A stretch of DNA of 64,000 bases from Adiantum capillus-veneris. Taxonomy: Eukaryota; Streptophyta; Polypodiopsida; Polypodiales; Pteridaceae. The stretch covers positions 80,632,025-80,696,024 of the forward strand of contig CM043958.1 in the NCBI GenBank assembly GCA_014529385.2, read 5' to 3'. Below, in pieces: positions 24,241 to 33,990 of the stretch; within the stretch, counting starts at the first letter, position 1, and each line of letters starts with the position of its first letter. Both the position numbers and the translations under genes were made by a program. The notes under the pieces are model-generated. The model made no database searches. It was not told the DNA's origin and saw only the letters and a list, made by a program, of their open reading frames with translations.

Positions 24241-25195
24241 TTTGAAGACTCTATCATTCGAGTTGATCTTGTAATTGGTCGAGCACATCCTCTAGGAAAC
24301 ACCACAATTCACTCGGCCCCACCATTGCAATATTGTTACACGTGTACAAAGGACACTGATGTTGGGGAAGATTCCCCTTATATGCATGTTCTACCTGGGA
24401 TGACTGAGTCTGAGAATGTGGATTGGGTCCACTTAGTCTGAGAATGTGGATTGGGTCCACCTAGTAGCAACCATAAACACTTGGGGAAATAAGGGGATGA
24501 CCTAGGTAACACTTGAGGGGGATGAAATTCCACAACTTGTACCTTTAAATATGATAGGAGAAATACATATAGCTTTTGATGACGTAACAAATGAAGGCTT
24601 GATTGACATTGGAACCAGTAGCGTCTTAGAAGACTATAGCCCCACAATTTGGCTTTGGAATCATCAATTGGAATTGACTCTGAGGATGAATAATATAAGT
24701 CAAATCTTGGTGCAAATGTGGGGACAAACCATTCAATGCCCAGAGGTACCCTAGATGACAATCCATCTTGGAGAGGAGAAGACACAAGTAGCAATTCATC
24801 TAGTGACTCTTCACTGGAGGAAGGTCCTAATAAAAATTTAAACAAGAGAAGTAAGAGATATAAGAGGCCATGATATCGAGCAAATGTGTGTGCTAGGATA
24901 AATGAAAAGAAATCTACCTCAAAATGGCTCAGTTATATGGGGGCATGTGATGCTCATCAAAAGTTGATAAATAATTGGGTGAATACCTTCAAAGCGTCAT
25001 GTGATGCAGTCCACAACTCATTGACATCACATAGTTAGAAGCTACAGAGAAGCCAAAGTTGAGCCGTACTATAAGGAGACGACAAAATCAAGAGCTAGCT
25101 CAACAACAAAGGAAGCGGAAGAGAAATCATAGTCCACAGAACAACAAGACCCCACAGACTTACATCCTGCACTTGAGCATTTCAAATCCTACACC

Positions 25196-26180
25196 ATGGA
25201 GAAGCGTAAGGTTATGTATACAAAGGCCCAGAGAACACCTATTGATGAAAGTAATGGAGTTTATGATGGTCTAGTAATAGTTAAGGAAATAGAGTTAGCA
25301 GACCCAGGTGAGGAGTCCAAACCTGTTTTCAGTGCCCAAGATCTGACAAAGACTGAGGAATATGTACTTAAGAAGCTTCTCAAGGAATTCAAGGATAGAT
25401 TTTCTTGGACATATCATGATATGAAAGGTGTTCCACCTTCCCTGGTGCAACACACAATTCCCATGAATAGCATGTCTAAACCAGTCCAGCAACGACCCTA
25501 CCCAATGAATCCTAAGTATGCAAAGATTGTTCAAGAAGAGATTAAAAAGCTTGTCAAATGCAGATTCATATACCATATTGAGCACTCAGAACGGGTTTCT
25601 CCAATAGTTATTGTGTCAAAAAAGAATGGGAAACTCAAAGTGTGTGTGGATCTCAAGAAGGTCAATGCCGCCACTAGAAGAGACCATTACTCCTTGCCAT
25701 ATTCGGAACATGTGCTTGAAAGAGTTGCAGGGAAGGAAGCATATAGCTTTTTAGATGGGTACTCTTGCTACAATCAAATCACAATTGCACTAGAGCACCA
25801 AGCTAAAACTAATTTTATAATCAAATTTGGAGTTTTAGCATTTTGTGTTATGGCTTTTGGCTTAACCAATGCCCTTGCTACCTTCCAAAGATTGATAAAC
25901 ACTGCTTTTAAGGAATATTTGAGGGAGTTTTGAGAAGCTTTCTTAGATGAACTTTGTGGTTTATTCCTCTTGGAAAGAACATCTATCATGTTTACGAAAA
26001 GTGTTTGAAAAGTGCAGAAAGTATCGCATCTCATTAAACCCTTTCAAATGCCAATTTTGGGTTAAACATGGAGTCATTTGAGGACATATAGTGTCCAAAA
26101 AGGGAATATTCACAAATGAGAGAAAAATTAAAACCATTTCTAATTTTCCACCACCTACAAATTATAAATGAGTTCAAAGG
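25196..26180 (+). pseudogene. Reverse transcriptase of the decayed Ty3 element
   Basis: The frame 25196-25933 carries the RT fingers and palm (KKNGKLKVCVDLKKVN, FGLTNALATFQRL), with SPIVIVSKKNG upstream. It stops at 25933. Just beyond, an FLDD-type active site is split by a one-base insertion near 25948-25952, after which the correct frame resumes (VVYSSWKEHLSCLRKVF, then GHIVSKKGI). Near 26185 the sequence jumps from the end of RT to EFDFIVAVRPDKRHVMADH, which normally follows RNase H, so roughly 200 codons are deleted. Confidence 0.75.
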
Positions 26181-26189
26181 TGGTTATTA

Positions 26190-27200
26190 ATTCTTCTTGA
26201 GTTTGATTTTATTGTTGCGGTGAGACCCGATAAAAGACATGTCATGGCGGATCATTTAATTCGCATAACCAATGGTGAAGCCCCTACTGGAATCGATGAT
26301 GACCTGATACTTCCCTATTCCTAGTTGAGACCATGCCTGAATGGAGTGAGAAGATTGTGAACTTTTTAGTTAATGGTTTTCCACCCAAAGAGCTTCGTAA
26401 GGATATAGCTCAAAAACTATTAAAGGAATGTGAACCTTATTCTCTAATTGCAGGAACTCTCTACAAGCCAGGGAAGGATGATATTCTTAGACGTTGTGCT
26501 CGTGAGGATGAGTATTTATACATACTGTAAGAAGCCCACACACATAAGTATAGCTAGAGGACATTTTTCCATGTGAACTAGCTGCTAGAAAGGTGTTGCA
26601 ATCAGGCTATTGGTGGCCTACCTTATTCAAGGATGCATCACTTTTTGCAAAAGGGTGTGATGAATGTTAATGTTACAAGATCACACAACAAAAGGATAAG
26701 ATGCCGTTACATCCTATTAAAGTGACTCAACCATTTGAAAAATAGGGTTTAGACTTTGTAGGCCCAATTAGTCCGACAGCTCGTAACACTCAATCTCAAT
26801 ATATTATTGTTGTCACTGACTATGTGACAAAGTGGGTGGAAGCCAAGGTGACACGCAAGGCTGATGCAAGGTCAACTGTTAAGTTTCTCTTTGAGAACAT
26901 TATTACACAATTTGGTTGTACCCTTGAGATTGTGAGTGACAATGATACTCATTTTATAAATGGAGTGATAAAGGAACTCATGAAAAACTTCATGATAGCA
27001 AATGGCCAAGCTAAGAGCACTAACTAGACTTTAATTTCTATCTTGACCAAACCAGTGGAAGCTCATCGCACAGATTGGGATTTGAAGCTAACATCAGCTC
27101 TATGGGCTTATTGTACTGCTTACAAAGTGGCTATTAATTGTACACCATTCAAGATGGTATATGGCCAAGAAGCAGTTCAAGGGAGTTTGTAATTCCTAGT
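26190..27200 (+). pseudogene. Integrase of the decayed Ty3 element
   Basis: After the tether (VMADHLIRITNGEAPTG) come an N-terminal region at 26333-26530 and degenerate H2C2 remnants. The catalytic core follows: GLDFVGPISPTARN preceded by a TAG at 26743-26745 where tryptophan is usual, then VTDYVTKWVEAK and EIVSDNDTHF in the frame 26824-27027, ending MVYGQEAV near 27175. Catalytic aspartates are still visible. The frame is broken at least four times. Confidence 0.7.
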
Positions 27201-28191
27201 CTGCGGCGGGTAGCTTCACAAGAAGGTTAGAATGGTAACCCTTTAGTTGAGCGTTTATATATCCTTGAGAGGTTAGATGACGAAAGACAATTGGCTGTGC
27301 AAAATGCACTTGTGGAGAAAAATAGGAGAAAGAAATGGTCGTCATTTAAAGAACAAGGATATCAAGGTTGGGGTTATATGGAGTGTGTAGTGTGAAATAT
27401 GCGAGAAAAGGACCATATAGAGTATGCAAAATCACCCCCTAAGGTACCATTCGTGTGGAAACTCTTGATGAAGTTGAAACCATTGGATTCCTCAATGGGA
27501 GTAAATTTAAAAGATACTATGATCCTTTAAGCTAAGAGGAGCTACGTGCCATCCATCAAAAAAAGGCAGCCAAGGCACAAGCAGAATTGAAAAAGATACA
27601 AGCTCAACCTGAGGCTAAGGAGCGACGACAACGTATTAGACGCCAACGAGAGGCCAACCTTGGAGTTACAAATGCATTTCAAGTTGAAACATAGGATGAT
27701 TGGTTGGACTCTGACACACCTCTATGATACCCTATTGAGTTAAATAGCACCTATGGGAAAGTTCTATATAACACCTTGTTGGACACATGTGAAAAATATA
27801 ATCTACTACCATAGGGAGTGTGGTGTCAGTTAAGAAAGCCATCTCTATCTTAGAGTACCATCCAAGTCAAGGGTATCAATGTTAAAAAAACTACTGTTTT
27901 TGGAACCTAGCACACTTTCGTTAGTTATGACAACGGGGGAGTAGCTCAAGACTTTTTGGTCATGCCTGCTGGAACTATGGAAGGCAATATAAACCTAGGG
28001 TGCAAGTGGATGTTAGCGACCAAATGCACTATTGATTGGGAGACTGGGAGTGTCACAACACAGAAACCAACTCTTAGCCCTACCACTCAAGTGATGGTCC
28101 TTGAGATATCACCTCTTGAGAAAATACAACCCAAAACATTGCATGTCCAAGAGGTTGAACCATCTGTACCTATAGCCCAACCCTCTAGAGT
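27201..28191 (+). pseudogene. Decayed integrase C-terminus and 3' region
   Basis: Degenerate sequence with short coding echoes, including an Arg/Gln-rich helix near 27550-27660 (KERRQRIRRQREANLG) and a frame at 27956-28195. These probably come from the element's 3' coding part. No individual domain can be named. Confidence 0.4.
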
Positions 28192-28617
28192 TTGAATTTT
28201 GTAGTTAAAACAAAGCATGAGACACACAAGACTCATCATAATATAACAAAGAGAACGTACAAATGGCTCCCTAAACCTTCTTTAACGGCCATTTTTCATG
28301 CTTCAAAACAAAAGCCGTATAAGAGACACCCCACTTACTCCAAGAAATGTAAGAAAACGTTGCGTTGGATTCCTAAACGACTATTGGAAGCCCAAGGCTA
28401 TTATGAAGGGAATGATCAAATTTGGGTGCCTAAACATAAATTGTGTTCTTACATGTCATCTATAGACCCATGTGAGTCAAATCTTGTAACGATAAAGCTG
28501 ATTGAAGAACGTGGGAAGGGAAAGATCACAAAATACTATCCAACTAATCTGGAGCTAGTTTGGGTACCCAAGCGAGAACGACTTGTATCACTCAGCTCAA
28601 ATATTAAAAATAAATGA
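28192..28617 (+). CDS. Unidentified ORF with four W-x-P-K motifs
   Basis: This 141-codon open frame lies downstream of the integrase remnants. It is basic and contains WLPK, WIPK, WVPK and WVPK at residues 25, 59, 78 and 124, each followed by a basic or hydrophobic segment (for example RWIPKRLLEAQGYY). Its openness contrasts with the riddled pol upstream. It could be an extra 3' ORF of the Ty3 element, a fragment of another element's gag linker, or chance. No function is assigned. Confidence 0.4.
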   Translation: MNFVVKTKHETHKTHHNITKRTYKWLPKPSLTAIFHASKQKPYKRHPTYSKKCKKTLRWIPKRLLEAQGYYEGNDQIWVPKHKLCSYMSSIDPCESNLVTIKLIEERGKGKITKYYPTNLELVWVPKRERLVSLSSNIKNK

Positions 28618-28924
28618 AGCTTCTTGCTCTTCATGTAGTTCTTCTGCAAAAACACAAACTTCTTTACAACTTCCACCTACCACCAAAAATGTACAAAAAA
28701 GAAGGAAATAATAGCACCTCCCATTGTAAATTCATCACCTAAAACAACGTTTCAAGTAAAATCATGGGAGAGTACCTTGCCACCCTTGCAACTAGATGAA
28801 ACCCCTAGGATGGTGAAAAACAATTGGTCAAAGTCTTCATCCATTACAACTTGGAACAATTAGTTTCAAAATTTGATGACATCGTTCCAAAAGGTATGAT
28901 CTACCTGTTACCATATACATGTGG
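28618..28924. other. Unassigned sequence between the Ty3 element and the copia element
   Basis: AT-rich, with no motif seen. It probably contains the 3' end of the decayed Ty3 element and possibly the start of the copia LTR. Confidence 0.35.
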
Positions 28925-29134
28925 TAGTGATGTGTGTGAACACACTAGGACCGCCGGGGCATTTTTTCTCTGTTTAGGAGGTTTTTTCCCCCGTGCATTG
29001 TATATACGCCCATTCATTCTAGGGCTATCTATCTTTCCATTGCACACTAATAAACACACTCTCAGTTGTGTGCCTTGAGCTTCCTTCGTCTTCTCTAAGC
29101 TGTGTGTGTTTCTCTGCAACCCTAATTCCAACGA
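28925..29134 (+). repeat. 5' LTR fragment of copia element A
   Basis: The sequence has a TATA-like TGTATATACG near 29005 and ends shortly before a tRNA-Met-type primer site, the normal copia arrangement. The left edge is a guess. The partner 3' LTR is absent because the element is cut at 32791. Confidence 0.45.
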
Positions 29135-29150
29135 TTCGTATCAGAGCAGG
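29135..29150 (+). other. Variant initiator-tRNA-Met primer binding site
   Basis: TTCGTATCAGAGCAGG matches the common plant copia site TGGTATCAGAGC except that the leading TGG is now TCG. Either the site has mutated or reverse transcription left a variant. Confidence 0.6.
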
Positions 29151-29480
29151 TTGCATCCTCTCGTGCTTCGTCGCCAGTAGCTCCAGCACACGCCTGCTCA
29201 CTTTCTTTGATTTCAGTGGGCTTTGGCAAGCGTTCGCAGGTCGACAAAAATTTCAGGAGTGCTCGTAGAGCTTAGTCTGCTTAGATTTATGATTCAGACT
29301 CATTTCGGCCTCCGTTCCACTACAGGCAATTTTGTCATTTAGTACAGAATTTTTGTTAGTGTCGTTTTCTGCACAATAGGTCCCATACAGTCTACTACGG
29401 GTTGTGCTATATAGCACGTACTGGTCTCACTCAGTTTCTCCTCATTTTGGGTAGTTTCACATCAGGTGCATACATTTTCC

Positions 29481-30300
29481 ATGGCTGACAACAACACAGA
29501 TGTGTTCAAGATGTTTACTATTGAGGACAGGTTGGATGGGGACAATTACCCTATGTGGGCTTACATGATGCAACATGTTCTTCTGTCAAAGGGCGTTTGG
29601 AATATTGTATAGGGCATTGATGTACGTCTTGGTTTTGAGGATGTAGGCGATATTGAGGATGTTGCAGGTCTTCCTTCAAGGATTGCTACTGTTAGAGTTG
29701 TTTTGCCTACGACAGAACAAGCTCATTGGGATGTAAAGGATGCACAAGCTCATGTGCTGATTGTGTTGTTTGTAAAGCACGCCATTACTCCTCACATTTG
29801 TTCAGCGAAATCTGCAAAACAAGGTTGGGATATTCTAGCAGGTCTTTATGCAAGCCGCAATGAGGCTAAAATTGCTTTGCTGCGTAAAGATCTGGAATCG
29901 AAGATTATGCATGAGGAAGATGATATGGACACTTTCCTTGATGGTGTCAAGGATATTAATGAGAAACTTATTTTTGCAAGTGAAGTCATTTCAGACACTT
30001 CCCTTGTGCAGATCGTTCTTGATGCCTTACCAGATTCTTACCAGACTTTTGCTAGTACTTGGAGACTTATGACCCAAGGAAACCTGAAGTTGTCAAGTTT
30101 GATGCAGTATGCACATTGCTGTTATAAGAGTCACTTTCCAAAAAAAACAGGACTAGACAGCGTGCAGATGAACATGCTTTTATTGCTTCTCAAAGAAAGG
30201 GTGGTAACAGCAATGCAGCCACTTCTTATGGTTCTTCTACGAGTGGAAAAGCATCTGTTCCTAATGCTTCTGCTGGCAGCAATTTGTCTGGAAATTCTAG
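29481..30300 (+). pseudogene. copia A gag
   Basis: The frame starts at ATG 29481 (MADNNTDVFKMFTIEDRLDG). It shows the copia gag pattern: DNYPMWAYMMQHVLLSKGVW, then a TAG at 29610-29612 at a likely glutamine, AKQGWDILAGLYASRNEAK, and LPDSYQTFASTW. The frame is lost near the A-run at 30140-30147, after which the zinc knuckle (CHYCKANDHLIKQC) appears in another frame at about 30320-30370. Confidence 0.8.
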
Positions 30301-31441
30301 TGATACGGGCAAAAAGAAGATGCGCTGCCATTATTGTAAAGCTAATGATCACTTGATCAAGCAGTGTCCTAAGTTGAAGGCCAAAGAGGCTAAGAAGAAA
30401 GAGGATGGTTCCACTACAAATGCTGGTTCCACTACAAATGTAGCCATTGTTGAGTCTTCTATGAAAGGATATTGTGATGCTAATGTTGATGCAGAATGGG
30501 CTTTTAGTGTAGAGTACACTTACAATCCTGCTATCCATGATGCATGCATGTCAATTTCTGCAGATTCACATGTGTGGTATTTCGACAGTGGTGCTACAAA
30601 GCACATTACCTCATATCGTGAATTGTTCACCTCTCTTGAGTCTATCCCTCATGGGAATTCAGTCACTTGTGCCGACAATGCCTCTTATCCGGTTCAGGGG
30701 GTTGGAAAGATTGTGCTTACTACTACAAATGACAGTTCTTGCACACTTGTTGATGCACTTTATGTACTTGGGATCAAGAAGAATCTTTTGTGTGTATCTG
30801 CATTTGCTAGACTTGGACTTGTAGTCAAATTTGTGGATGACAGATGTACAGTTCATGATCTCAATTTTGGTGATGAAATTATTGTATCTGGCCTTTTGTG
30901 CCGTGGGCTGTATAAGCTCACTTTGTATGACAAGTCTGGACAAAATTTTGCAAATGCAGTTGCAGATTCAAGGACTGTTTCATATGCAAAACTTTGGCAT
31001 GCACGTTTTGGGCATTTGAATTTTGTCAGTTTGTTGCGTTTGCAGAAATTTGATATGGTTGCTTCTTTGCCGCCTCTTAAAGCGCCTGTCAAACATGTTT
31101 GTGAAGGCTGTATTTTGGGTAAAATGTATCATTCTACGTTTCCAAAGGATGGTTCAGTTAGGGCCACATGCAGGTTGCAGCTTGTACATAGTGATATTTG
31201 TGGGCCCATGCAAACTCCATCCTTGGGAAATTATCTTTACTTTGTGACTTTCGTTGATAATTACTCCACGCATGCATGGGTATTTCCGCTTAAAGCAAAG
31301 TCCAAAGTTTTTACGTGCTTTAAACAATTTCTAGCTATGGCTGAAAATGTATCGAAATGTACTATGGCCACCCTCCATTCCGGTCGAGGGGGGAGTATAT
31401 ATCTCATGAATTTAATGCATTTCTGGCTAGTCGTGGGATAA
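30284..31441 (+). pseudogene. copia A zinc knuckle, protease and integrase
   Basis: The frame encodes the gag zinc knuckle (CHYCKANDHLIKQC), then the aspartic protease (VWYFDSGATKHITSY), the GAG-pre-integrase zinc region (LWHARFGHLN ... CEGCILGK), and the integrase core start (LVHSDICGPMQTP, FVDNYSTHAWVF). Near 31385 the frame shifts inside the second catalytic motif (LHSGRGG where LRSDRGGEY is usual). The conserved D is changed and the rest continues in another frame. Confidence 0.85.
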
Positions 31442-31752
31442 AACACCAATGTACAGTGCCTTATACACCTCAGCAAAATGGTGTTGTTGAGAGCAAAAAC
31501 AGGTCACTGACGGAAATGGCAGGATGTATGGTCAAAAATCAAGCTTTGCCGCTTTCTTTTTGGCTTGAGGCCATCATGTGTGCCACTTATGTACTTAATA
31601 GGTGTCCTATGAAAGCTTTGCAGTCTATTACTCCATATGAAGCATGGCATGATAGAAAGCCTTCTATTGAGCACATGCGTGTTTTTTGCTGTTTGGCATA
31701 TGCTTTGATCGATCGCCATAAGGCTCGACTTGTTGCAAAGGATTATGCATAG
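31385..31752 (+). pseudogene. copia A integrase C-half fused by deletion to RT
   Basis: The integrase continues (QCTVPYTPQQNGVVESKNRS, with the catalytic glutamate) up to FCCLAYALID. The next residues are RHKARLVAKDYA, which normally lie inside RT some 150 or more codons later. The junction is near 31710, at a GATCGATC microrepeat, suggesting a microhomology deletion that kept the frame. The frame stops at TAG 31750-31752, at a usual glutamine position. Confidence 0.85.
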
Positions 31753-32172
31753 CAAAAAGGCATAGACTATGAAGAAACTTTTGCTCCCACTTGTCGTATG
31801 ACTACTATGTGTTTTCTATGTGCATTGGCAACTCATTTTGGTTGGGATGTACATCAATCAGACATTGTTACTGCTTTCTTGAATGGTGACATATTTGAGG
31901 AATTTTATGTAATGCAACCTCGCGGATTTGTCAAGAAAGGACAAGAGAACAAAGTGTGCATATGTAAGAAGGCTTTGTATGGTTTGAAGCAATCTCCTCG
32001 TGCTTGGTATGAGAAAGCTGACACTTATTTGGTCAAACCAGGCTTTCATAACAGTCCAACAGAAAGCACATTGTATGTCAAGCCGGATGGCAATATACTT
32101 CTCATTGTTGTTCTTTATGTGGATGATTTGTTGATCATTGGTCCCAATGAGCTGAATTTAAGGCTGATTTGA
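31753..32172 (+). pseudogene. copia A reverse transcriptase
   Basis: The RT palm reads KGIDYEETFAPTCRMTT, DVHQSDIVTAFLNGDI, LYGLKQSPRAWYEKA and the active site VLYVDDLLIIG. The fingers are missing because of the upstream deletion. The frame shifts near 32160 and continues as the RT thumb and connection. Confidence 0.85.
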
Positions 32173-32791
32173 ATTCTACTTTCAAGATGAAAGATTTGGG
32201 GATGTTGCATCATTACTTGAGCATACAGTTTAAGCAGTGTGATGGTGGTATTGCCTTGTGTTAGAAAAGTTACGTAGAGACATTGCTATGTGAGTTTGGA
32301 CTTGAGGATTGCAAACCTATTGCCACTCCCATGGAAATAGGTTTGAAGTTAAGTCTACATGATGATGTTGATGCTGCTGATGTCACTCTTTACCAAACTG
32401 TTGTTGGCTGTCTCATTTATGTATGCAACACGAGGACGGATATTCAGTTTACAGTCTCACAGGTCAACAGATTTATGCATAGCCCAAGGTCTAAGCATTG
32501 GCAGGCTTTCAAGAGGATATTCCACTACCTTAGTGGCACTTTACATCTTGGCTTGTTTTATCCCAAGGGGGGATCATCGCCGCTAGACATACATGCTTTT
32601 TCATACTCAAATTGGGCTGGTTGTTTTGACACACGAGTGTCCACAAGTGGTTTTTGTTTCATGCTTGGCAGTTCATGTATATCATGGTTGAGCAAGAAGC
32701 AACCTACTGTGGCTACTTCTAGTTGTGAGGCTGAGTACAGGGCAGTCTTCACAGCTATAGTTGAGTGTGTATGGCTCAGACGAGTCTTACA
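32163..32791 (+). pseudogene. copia A RT connection and RNase H (cut by insertion)
   Basis: The frame shows the copia tail: KDLGMLHHYLSIQF, a TAG at 32262-32264, CKPIATPMEIGLKL, TRTDIQFTVSQVNRFM, then RNase H with YSNWAGCFDTRVSTSGFCF and TSSCEAEYRA. The RNase H ends abruptly after CVWLRRVLHV where the element B LTR begins at 32792, so its last third is lost. Confidence 0.85.
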
Positions 32792-33489
32792 TGTTAGGAA
32801 ATATGACGTAGCTAAATAGATATTTGAGTAGATTACTTAATGGAGAGAGATAGATTTCACACACAAGAGAATATAGCATAGAGAGAGAGAGTACACACGG
32901 TATACGTGGTTCGTCCAATGTGGGCTACGTCCACGAGAAAGTAGCCACTCAATGGGTTTAGTACTTCAAAACAAGAAGTAGGTTACAAAGGGATTATACC
33001 CTTTTGGAGCTCCCGCCTTGCGTCACTCTCACCACCTCACACTCACCTTGTTGCATCAACTTCACACTCTCAAATGTGTGTAGAAATGGCCTCCTTTTAT
33101 AGGCCAAAAGGGCTGCCCTCTCTCATGAGAGGCAGCCATGTGTAGCCGCCCTTGTGTAGATAAGTCCAAATCGGACCCTCCAATCTGCCCATGTGTGGCC
33201 GCCCCTAAGAAGACAAGTCCGCTTTTGAATTCGGCCACCGGCCATTGAATACCAGCCACCGACCAACCGACCGGTCGTTTTTCGACCACTTTCCGGCCGG
33301 CCGTCGTCCGGCCATAATATTCCGACGAAAAGGAAAAAAAAATTGGCTTGAATTTTGGCCGTCAAAATTTTTATTTCCGGTGAGTGATTTTCCTTCACGC
33401 ACGATGGCTTCTCCTCATAATGGGGGCCTTACAAATGTGCGTTTTTACCACAGAAAATCACAGGGGTAAATCAGGCTCCATACTTAACA
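32792..33489 (-). repeat. 3' LTR of copia element B
   Basis: This 698-bp block begins TGTTAGGAAA and ends TACTTAACA, so it has TGTTA/TAACA inverted ends. On the minus strand it follows a polypurine-like AAAGTGGGATAT and has a TATA box. It sits directly on the broken RNase H of copia A. The 5' LTR of B is not in the window. Confidence 0.85.
33094..33104 (-). promoter_or_regulatory. TATA box of the copia B LTR
   Basis: Minus-strand GGCCTATAAAAGGAGG is a canonical TATA context, located about 390 bases from the TG start of the LTR. Confidence 0.6.
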
Positions 33490-33505
33490 ATATCCCACTT
33501 TGAGA
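33490..33505 (-). other. Polypurine tract of copia B
   Basis: Minus-strand TCTCAAAGTGGGATAT lies directly before the TGTTAAG start of the 3' LTR. Confidence 0.65.
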
Positions 33506-33549
33506 CTGATCTCCAAACCAAACCTGTGACTGCTTTCCATCCTGGCTTC

Positions 33550-33990
33550 TTATCCTTGAATGCCGATTGAAGATGAGCAAAAGCTCAACTTCTCCTTGTT
33601 GACCACCTTTGTAAACATGTCTGCAGGATTTTCACTTGTATGCACCTTTCCTAGCTTTAGCTGTCCCTCTTCCAAAAGAGTGTGTATGAAGTGATATCTC
33701 ACCTCAATGTGCTTTGTCCTTGAATGAAAGGTTGAGTTCTTCGCAAGATGGATAGCGCTTTGGCTATCACTGTACAAGACACAATTGTCTTGTTTGAATC
33801 CAAGCTCTTCTAAGAATCTGTGAAGCCACATAATTTCTTTGCTTGCCTCCATCATTGCTACATACTCTGCTTCCGTGGTAGAAAGTGAGACCACTTTTTG
33901 CAGCTTTGAAGCCTAGCTTACTGCTGTGTCTCCAACCGTGAACACATAGTCGAGTATCTTTGTCACCTGCCATATCTGCATCAGCATACG
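33550..33990 (-). pseudogene. copia B RNase H, truncated
   Basis: The minus frame 33550-33894 contains VSLSTTEAEYVAMMEASKEI, CVLYSDSQSAIHLAKN and NPADMFTKVV, the C-terminal copia RNase H. Further upstream the frame shifts and a TAG (33913-33915) stands where tryptophan is usual before ASKLQK. Coding identity ends near 33990, so almost all of gag-pol is missing. Confidence 0.85.

Larger units (their letters stand above)
19125..28617 (+). mobile_element. Decayed Ty3/gypsy retrotransposon
   Basis: The order gag (20406-21288), zinc knuckle (about 23130), protease (23935-24240), RT (25196-26180), integrase (26333-27200) on the plus strand is that of Ty3/gypsy. Many stops and frameshifts break every domain, and the RNase H domain is missing (see RT entry). 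LTRs were not located, so the ends are approximate. The stretch 21850-23050 between gag and the knuckle looks foreign, with repeated GCTAGTCGAGG-like motifs (22366, 22509, 22866). The frame after integrase (28192-28617) is better preserved than pol. Confidence 0.75.
28925..32791 (+). mobile_element. Ty1/copia element A (truncated)
   Basis: The order gag, protease, integrase, RT, RNase H on the plus strand defines Ty1/copia. The element has at least three frameshifts, three nonsense codons and a large deletion between integrase and RT. It ends at 32791, inside the RNase H, where the LTR of copia element B starts. No remainder of element A is found to the right of element B. Confidence 0.85.
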
